From Deltaproteobacteria bacterium (lineage in GTDB: Bacteria; Desulfobacterota_B; Binatia; Binatales; Binataceae): 6,949 nt of DNA. Of the stretch, positions 1 to 4,782 are shown one piece after another (the stretch's first letter is position 1; each line of letters opens with the position of its first letter). A model generated the notes under the pieces. It was not told the origin of the DNA and searched no databases. It saw only the letters and a program-made list of their open reading frames with translations. The stretch spans positions 1 through 6,949 of the forward strand of contig JAKAVX010000134.1 of assembly GCA_021827465.1 (NCBI GenBank). Direction: 5' to 3'. The translations under genes and the position numbers were made by a program.

Positions 1-11
1 GCTGCGATTTT

Positions 12-764
12 TTAGTGCCTGCCATAGTCGAGCGCGACGCCCTTTCGTTGTGCGAGGATGTAGGCTTCGAGCGCGCGCATCTTCGGATCATTCGGGGCAA
101 GGGTCTTGCCCTTGACCGGGTTCTCGATACACCAGTCGATCATGTCGCGCAGCAGCGCTACGCGCTGAAGCTGAACCTGGTACTTCGGATAGGTTTCGGG
201 ATGGGTATTGGCGGCGTTCGGATGGCACATGTCGCAGCTCACTCCGATAGAGCTTCCGAGCAGCTTCGAGGAGTGGAATATCCTGTTGCCCATCGCGACG
301 AACGCGTCGGTCTGGGCCTTCCAGATTTTGTAATCGCGTTGGGTGAAGCTCGCGTAGGTGTCGCCCTGCTGAATCGCCGGCGCTCCCGCCTTCGACGTGG
401 CAGCGGAGGGCGCCGCGGCCTCGCCGCCTTGTTGCGAAGAGCCGGTTCCCTGGTCGTTGGCGGCCATCTGCCAGTGCTGGTTGGGATGCTTGCGCTGCCA
501 TTTGGCCATCAGCTCGCGCGTGACGGCGAGCGCCTGCTCATGGTTCATCGAATGACCCGGTTTCAGATTCTTCACTTCCATCGAGGTGACGCCGTCGCAC
601 AGTTCGACCACGGTGCCGCCGTGTTTCGGGTCGGGCATGCGATGGGTTGCGAGCGTTTGCGCCATCGCGTTGGCGCCGTGATGCTGCGTTGCGGCGTACA
701 TCGCGACCGCGCCGGCGAGTGCGCCCGCGAGCCCAACCAGTGCCATCTCGAGTCGAAGTTTCAT
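12..764 (-). CDS. Exported single-haem cytochrome c with a SoxA/TsdA-like C-terminal domain
   Basis: This 250-residue protein is probably a periplasmic electron carrier or small redox enzyme. Its N-terminus has Lys2 and Arg4, then a hydrophobic stretch at about 8-25, and a plausible cleavage site after an Ala-Met-Ala near residue 35. Residues 40-100 form a poorly recognised segment with a lone Cys56. Residues 103-135 are a Gly/Ser/Ala/Gln-rich linker. The cytochrome domain follows, with one CxxCH haem site (CDMCH, 177-181). After it, the pattern I-D-x-C-x-E (Cys212), G-K-x-L and M-x-A-L-E-A-Y-I resembles, from memory, the region of SoxA and TsdA cytochromes that supplies a cysteine haem ligand. 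The ATG at 762-764 follows a GGGAGGAG ribosome site. It is the last gene of the presumed operon, 31 bases after the phosphoesterase gene. The c-type haem call is secure; the subfamily and any thiosulfate link are inference. Confidence 0.85.
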   Translation of the reverse strand: MKLRLEMALVGLAGALAGAVAMYAATQHHGANAMAQTLATHRMPDPKHGGTVVELCDGVTSMEVKNLKPGHSMNHEQALAVTRELMAKWQRKHPNQHWQMAANDQGTGSSQQGGEAAAPSAATSKAGAPAIQQGDTYASFTQRDYKIWKAQTDAFVAMGNRIFHSSKLLGSSIGVSCDMCHPNAANTHPETYPKYQVQLQRVALLRDMIDWCIENPVKGKTLAPNDPKMRALEAYILAQRKGVALDYGRH

Positions 765-795
765 GGCTCCTCCCGTCGGCTTCCGGCCGGCGCGT

Positions 796-1956
796 TCAGT
801 AGCTGGCGAATTGCGGCGCCGGCGGCTGATTGGTCTTGCCGAACGACCGGAGATAATTTGCGTTGACCGTGACCGGGTTGCGGTCCCACAGGTTATAGAC
901 CTTGTCGGCCAGGCCGTCGGCGAGGATCGTCGCCCGTCCGTCGCCGCATCCGTCGAACTGGTCGAATGGATCGGCGCGGTTCATCTGGACGGTCAGCTTG
1001 GGAAGTCCCTCGGGTGCGTAGGGCCACGGCCACGCCGTCGAGAGCATCCCATAGAAGCTGATATTGCCGATTTGGTTGAAGAGCATCTGATGGGTGTGTC
1101 CGTGGATGACGGTGACCTTGGCGAAGGGCTTCAGGATCGCCTGAACCTGGTCGGCGTCTTCGGTCCAGAAGTTCCACGGGCGGTAGTACTTGTAGAGCGG
1201 CGAGTGCGAGAAGACGAGGATGGGCGTGGACTTGGGGACTTTCGCGAGATCGTTGCTCAGCCACTTGCGCTGTTTCTCGCCGACTTCGAAGCGTGACTGC
1301 ACGGCGTTATCAAGTCCCGCGACAGTCTGCATCCGTTCCTCCGGCGTCATCTTGCGCGCGGTCCAGAAGTCCTTCTCGTAGACGCTCTGCAGCACCACGA
1401 CATGAACGCCCTTCCAGTCGAAGGAGTAAGTCGGCGGCCCGAACATCTCCTGCCATTTCTTGCCGAGGTCGAGGTACCAGTCGTGCTCGCCGACCATTAT
1501 CTTCACCGGCGCCTTGAGGTTGCCCAGGATTTGCCGGCCCATTTCGAGTTCCGCGGGGCGCCCGAGCTGTGCGAGGTCGCCGCCGTAGAGAACGAAATCG
1601 GGTTGCGGGTCGAGCGCGTTGACGTCGTCGACGGCCTTGACGATCGCGCGTACGAAGCGCTGGTTCAGAGTGCGCTCGTAGAGATGGGAATCGGAAATAT
1701 AGGCGAAGGTAAAGGGACGGTTTCCCTGTTCGCTTCTGGTGGCGAAGCCTTTGCCAATTTCGGGATTGACGGCGGCGTTCGCGACCTCGACGAGTTGAAA
1801 CGTATGCGGCGGCATCAGGCCTTTGCCCAAAACCGCCCCCATCGCGGCCGCCGAGATCTTGAGGAAAGTGCGCCGGTCGCATTTGCGCAGCGCCTTGAGC
1901 ACGAGGTCGCGCTCTTCCATGTACTTCGTTTCGACGCTCTTGTGCCGAGCAGCCAT
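796..1956 (-). CDS. Tat-exported calcineurin-like metallophosphoesterase
   Basis: This 386-residue protein is a two-metal phosphoesterase that should hydrolyse a phosphate ester outside the cytoplasm; the substrate is unknown. A twin-arginine signal is visible: DRRTFLK at 27-33, then an Ala/Gly-rich stretch and a possible cleavage at Ala-Asn-Ala near 59-61. Export by Tat implies folding, probably metal loading, before transport. The metal-site motifs appear in family order: D-x-H (Asp89, His91), GGD (Asp127), G-E-H-D (156-159), S-H-S-P (His251) and GHTH (His285, His287). The usual Asn of the GNH motif is Glu157. The ATG at 1954-1956 is preceded by GGGAGGG seven bases upstream; a second Met at residue 13 has the Tat motif downstream of it too, so it is a weaker alternative. 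It sits between two cytochrome genes, 30 and 31 bases from them, which suggests a shared task. The fold call is strong, the substrate open. Confidence 0.92.
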   Translation of the reverse strand: MAARHKSVETKYMEERDLVLKALRKCDRRTFLKISAAAMGAVLGKGLMPPHTFQLVEVANAAVNPEIGKGFATRSEQGNRPFTFAYISDSHLYERTLNQRFVRAIVKAVDDVNALDPQPDFVLYGGDLAQLGRPAELEMGRQILGNLKAPVKIMVGEHDWYLDLGKKWQEMFGPPTYSFDWKGVHVVVLQSVYEKDFWTARKMTPEERMQTVAGLDNAVQSRFEVGEKQRKWLSNDLAKVPKSTPILVFSHSPLYKYYRPWNFWTEDADQVQAILKPFAKVTVIHGHTHQMLFNQIGNISFYGMLSTAWPWPYAPEGLPKLTVQMNRADPFDQFDGCGDGRATILADGLADKVYNLWDRNPVTVNANYLRSFGKTNQPPAPQFASY

Positions 1957-1986
1957 ACTGATGCCCTCCCGGAAGTGACTCTCGCG

Positions 1987-3312
1987 TCAATTGCCGCCGA
2001 GCTGCGCCGGGTTTTCGACCATCTCGGTCATGCGCGGGCCGATGTCTCCGAAGGGGCCTGCGAAGCCCGGACCTTTGCGTCCCTTGAGGCCCATCGCGGC
2101 GGCGGTGTCGCGCTCGGGCCGCGTCGTGCGCGAAATCTGAAACTGCCGCTTGTACTCCTTCTCGGCCATGGGCATGTACCGCTGACTGGTGAGAGAAAGT
2201 AGAAACGCGGCGAGGTCGTCTTCGTCCTTTTCACTAAGGCCGAGCGGCACTATTCCGCCGTCGAGGAACGGATTCTGAACGCCGCCCTTGTTGTAATGGT
2301 CGAGCGTGTCCCAGATGGTTTGCTGCGAGCCGTCGTGGAAATAAGGTTCCGTCACGTACAGATTGCGGAGCCCCATCGTGCGGAACGCGCCGATATCGTG
2401 AGGTTGCTTGGTCACAAGGAAGCGGCCGAGTCCGCTCATGTCGGTCTGAATCGCAAGCTGGTCGATTTGGCGCGCGCCGCCACCGCCCTGCTCGATCAGT
2501 GCCAGCGCCTTGCGCGCGAGCGGCACGAAATCCGACTTATGAGCCGACACGCCGATATTGTGGAAACGGTTGTCGGTGAATAAGGGCGAAGTGGGGTTCC
2601 ATCCGTGGCACGACATGCATCGGCCGTTGCCGTTGAAAATCGCCCAGCCGCGCTTCTGCTGCTCGGTCAGCGCATTCTGGTCGCCGGCCATAAAACGGTC
2701 GAACGGGGAGTCGAACGAGATCTGCGTGCGCTCGTAAGCCGCGATCGCCTTGACCAGGTCGTCGTAATTCGGCGCGCGTCGGAAAACCTTCTGGAATTGC
2801 GGCGGGTATTCGGAAATGGAGTTGAGCTTCTTTACCACCGCTTCTTCGTTCGGCATCCCCATCTCGACTGGATTGAGAATCGGGTCGCGCGCTTGGTCTT
2901 CGAGCGTGGGCCGGCGGCCGTCCCAGAACTGCAAGGCATTAAACATCGCATTGAGCACAGTCGGTGCGTTGCGCTGGCCGAACTTCCCATGCACGCCCAT
3001 CGAGGTGGGCATATGGTCGGTGAAACCCTTGTCGGGATCGTGACAGTTGGCGCACGAGACCGTGTTGTCAACGGACAGCCTGGGATCGAAGAACAGCTCC
3101 TTGCCCAGCGCTACTTTTGCGGGGGTCTCGAGATTATCGGCCGGCAGGTCCCATTGGTAGAGCTGGGCGGGGAATCCAACCTGGTTGGTGCTCTGCGGTT
3201 CGGCCAGCTTGCCCGGTTTGGGCGACGGCATCGTGGCCCTGACCGCCTGATCCGCAGCGATCAAGAGGGCGATCGCCGCAAGGATGATGACTGCGAAGAC
3301 CCTGCCCGACAT
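1987..3312 (-). CDS. Di-haem cytochrome c peroxidase / MauG-family protein
   Basis: This 441-residue protein belongs to the bacterial di-haem peroxidase family, which reduces hydrogen peroxide or, in MauG-type members, oxidises other substrates in the periplasm. Arg4 and a hydrophobic stretch at 5-20 form a signal peptide or membrane anchor. Two CxxCH sites are present (CANCH 87-91, CMSCH 232-236). Between them lie the family landmarks R-N-A-P-T (114-118), F-W-D-G-R (Trp130) and P-V-E-M (Glu150), the last two matching the electron-relay Trp and catalytic Glu of Pseudomonas peroxidase. P-Y-F-H-D-G (323-328) is followed by Tyr340 where the classical enzyme has an axial Met, as in MauG. About 65 residues follow the usual C-terminal end of the family. 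The ATG is preceded by GGGAGGAGG at a six-base spacing. It is the first gene of the presumed operon. Peroxidase activity itself is not shown by the sequence. Confidence 0.93.
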   Translation of the reverse strand: MSGRVFAVIILAAIALLIAADQAVRATMPSPKPGKLAEPQSTNQVGFPAQLYQWDLPADNLETPAKVALGKELFFDPRLSVDNTVSCANCHDPDKGFTDHMPTSMGVHGKFGQRNAPTVLNAMFNALQFWDGRRPTLEDQARDPILNPVEMGMPNEEAVVKKLNSISEYPPQFQKVFRRAPNYDDLVKAIAAYERTQISFDSPFDRFMAGDQNALTEQQKRGWAIFNGNGRCMSCHGWNPTSPLFTDNRFHNIGVSAHKSDFVPLARKALALIEQGGGGARQIDQLAIQTDMSGLGRFLVTKQPHDIGAFRTMGLRNLYVTEPYFHDGSQQTIWDTLDHYNKGGVQNPFLDGGIVPLGLSEKDEDDLAAFLLSLTSQRYMPMAEKEYKRQFQISRTTRPERDTAAAMGLKGRKGPGFAGPFGDIGPRMTEMVENPAQLGGN

Positions 3313-3363
3313 TGTGGTCCTCCTCCCTGCATTGATTTTGCAGCAGGCACGTGGCGGGTGCCT

Positions 3364-3399
3364 GGGTCTCGTCGGGTCTCGGAACTTGTCCCGAACTTG
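3364..3399 (-). promoter_or_regulatory. Two adjoining direct-repeat pairs upstream of the peroxidase operon (possible operator)
   Basis: Read on the minus strand, CAAGTTC occurs twice with a four-base spacer (11-base period; 3393-3399 and 3382-3388). Directly after it CGAGACCC occurs twice with a two-base spacer (10-base period; 3374-3381 and 3364-3371). The block lies 52-87 bases upstream of the peroxidase ATG, where an activator or repressor would bind. A 7-4-7 direct repeat is the layout used by OmpR/PhoB-type response regulators, although the sequence is not the Pho box. No convincing -35/-10 pair was found, so the regulator and promoter are unidentified. Confidence 0.35.
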
Positions 3400-3434
3400 C
3401 GTGGCCGCGTTTCAGGACGACGGCGTCAGGCCTG

Positions 3435-3454
3435 CGGATGTTTTTCGACATCCG
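3435..3454. repeat. Perfect 7-base inverted repeat (hairpin) between methyltransferase and peroxidase genes
   Basis: CGGATGT (3435-3441) and ACATCCG (3448-3454) pair perfectly around a six-base loop that reads CGAAAA on the minus strand. It lies 116 bases past the methyltransferase stop and 123 bases before the peroxidase ATG. No T-run follows the stem on the minus strand, so it is not a standard intrinsic terminator. It could be a leader-RNA hairpin or a protein-binding palindrome, or chance. Confidence 0.35.
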
Positions 3455-3569
3455 TTCAGCACGCTGGTTCGCTCACCACCGAATTACGCGACCAGGAAAA
3501 GCCTAGTATTCGGTAGTCCTTGATCCAAGGGGAGTCGGGCCTCGAGCGGCGCGCTGCGGGGCCCCGATA

Positions 3570-4643
3570 CTACGGCCGGATTTCGTACAGCGCCGAGAAT
3601 AGATCATCGATCGGCAGGCGGCGGAAATTGCCGAAACCGGCCTCGGTGGCGAATTCGCGCGCCTTCGGTTCACCCATCATCGCGCCGAGTCCCGCACCGC
3701 CTTCCGCGAGCGACACCGTCATACAATAGAGCGTGCTGATCGAGTACATCATGCGTCCCTTGGCATTGATGTTTTCCTCGACGTTGGGCGACACGTTCAT
3801 CTCGAGCATCAGGTAGGTGCCTTGGGGCTTGAGCGAGCGGCGGATCGAGCGCAGCAGCGCGACCGGATCAACCGAGTCGTGAACCACGTCGAAGGTCGAG
3901 ACGAAATCGAACCGCGCCTCGGGAAGTTTGGCGCCGTCGCGAACCTCGAACGTCACGCGATCGGCGACGCCTGCCTTTTCGGCGTTGGCGCGGGCACGCT
4001 CAATCGAGACGGGATGGACGTCGTATCCATAGACGCGCGTGTTGGGAAACGCGTTCGCCAGGGCTATCGCGGCGCGGCCGCTGCCGCATCCGACGTCCGC
4101 GGCCGTTGCGCCGGCCTTGAACGCTTCGACGACGTGAGGCATCGCCGGGAGCCATTTGCGCACAAGATGATGACGATACATTCCGGCCGACGAGCGCTCC
4201 ATCGCGTGAAACGTCTCGGGTGGATAGTCGCTCTGCGGGACGCCCTTGCCGGTGCGAAAGGCGTCAGCGACGCGCGGCGCCATCGTGACGTTCGGCACGA
4301 CCATCTGGATGAATCCGCCCATGAAGAAGGGTGAGTCCTCGTTGGCCAGTACCACCGCGTGCTCGGGCGGCATCATGTAGGCGCGATCCTTCGGCTCGTA
4401 CTCGACGTAGCCCGCCGCCGCCATCGCACCGAGCCATTCGCGGAGATACCGCTCGCTGAGTCCGGTGCGGCGCGAAAGTTCCTCGCTGGTCATCCATTCA
4501 CCCGATGAAAGCGCCTGGAAGATTCCGAGCCGGTCGCCGATATAGGTCAGCGCGCCGAGCATCGCTGCGCCCAAATCGTTGGTTATCTGGCCCAAAAACT
4601 TTCTGGCCCTGTCCCGGTCGAAGGCCTTGCCGTTGTCCCCCAT
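3570..4643 (-). CDS. Class I SAM-dependent methyltransferase with N-terminal winged-helix domain (Rv2258c-like)
   Basis: This cytoplasmic protein transfers a methyl group from S-adenosylmethionine to an unknown, probably small-molecule, acceptor. With the start chosen here it has 357 residues. Residues about 27-85 form a winged-helix domain containing G-D-R-L-G-I-F and S-E-R-Y-L-R-E-W-L, followed by Y-x-x-P-P-E-H, all typical of the Rv2258c-like group, in which this domain mainly serves dimerisation and substrate enclosure. The Rossmann domain has motif I DVGCGSG (183-189), the acidic residue at the end of strand 2 (Asp208 in YGYD), and F-D-V-V-H-D near residue 255. The frame stays open upstream to a GTG at 4707-4709, but that codon has no ribosome site, whereas the ATG at 4641-4643 is preceded by GGGGAAG. 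It is 257 bases from the peroxidase gene and 139 from the ATPase, so it is probably transcribed separately. The substrate cannot be read from the sequence. Confidence 0.88.
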   Translation of the reverse strand: MGDNGKAFDRDRARKFLGQITNDLGAAMLGALTYIGDRLGIFQALSSGEWMTSEELSRRTGLSERYLREWLGAMAAAGYVEYEPKDRAYMMPPEHAVVLANEDSPFFMGGFIQMVVPNVTMAPRVADAFRTGKGVPQSDYPPETFHAMERSSAGMYRHHLVRKWLPAMPHVVEAFKAGATAADVGCGSGRAAIALANAFPNTRVYGYDVHPVSIERARANAEKAGVADRVTFEVRDGAKLPEARFDFVSTFDVVHDSVDPVALLRSIRRSLKPQGTYLMLEMNVSPNVEENINAKGRMMYSISTLYCMTVSLAEGGAGLGAMMGEPKAREFATEAGFGNFRRLPIDDLFSALYEIRP

Positions 4644-4646
4644 AAA

Positions 4647-4653
4647 CTTCCCC
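4647..4653 (-). promoter_or_regulatory. Ribosome binding site that decides the methyltransferase start
   Basis: On the minus strand GGGGAAG lies three bases before the ATG at 4641-4643, its G-run about six bases away. The upstream GTG at 4707-4709 follows only a GC-rich stretch without a purine-rich site, so the ATG is preferred. Confidence 0.55.
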
Positions 4654-4740
4654 GAAAGCGAGAGATTCCCCTTTTCTCTGCCCCGCCGCGGCACCTTACC
4701 AGATTTCACGCCCGCGCGGCCAAGCCAATTTCATGGCTGC

Positions 4741-4765
4741 GCGCGGCTCGATCAACCCGCCGCGC
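4741..4765 (-). terminator. Possible GC-rich hairpin after the P-type ATPase gene
   Basis: GCGCGGC and GCCGCGC form a perfect 7-base GC stem with an 11-base loop, starting 17 bases after the ATPase stop. It may help end or stabilise the ATPase transcript. There is no T-run after it on the minus strand and such stems arise easily in GC-rich DNA, so this is a weak call. Confidence 0.25.
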
Positions 4766-4782
4766 CGGCTTCCGCGCGCATC

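Noticed and set aside
15..866. Long plus-strand open frame opposite the small cytochrome gene
   Set aside because: It is antisense to a gene with a signal peptide and a CxxCH site, and its Arg/Val-rich translation has no recognisable motif; high GC readily opens such frames.
1402..2202. Plus-strand open frame of 266 codons across the phosphoesterase and peroxidase genes
   Set aside because: It overlaps the conserved parts of two convincing minus-strand genes and reads as a low-motif product of GC bias.
2605..3516. Plus-strand open frame of 303 codons opposite the peroxidase gene
   Set aside because: Antisense to both the first haem site and the catalytic Glu region; no recognisable domain in its own translation.
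3518..3530. CCTTG-ATC-CAAGG inverted repeat as a terminator of the methyltransferase
   Set aside because: The stem is only five bases with a three-base loop and no T-run follows on the minus strand.
4707..4709. GTG as the start of the methyltransferase
   Set aside because: No purine-rich ribosome site precedes it and the extra 22 residues are basic and unlike the family; the ATG at 4641-4643 has a better site.
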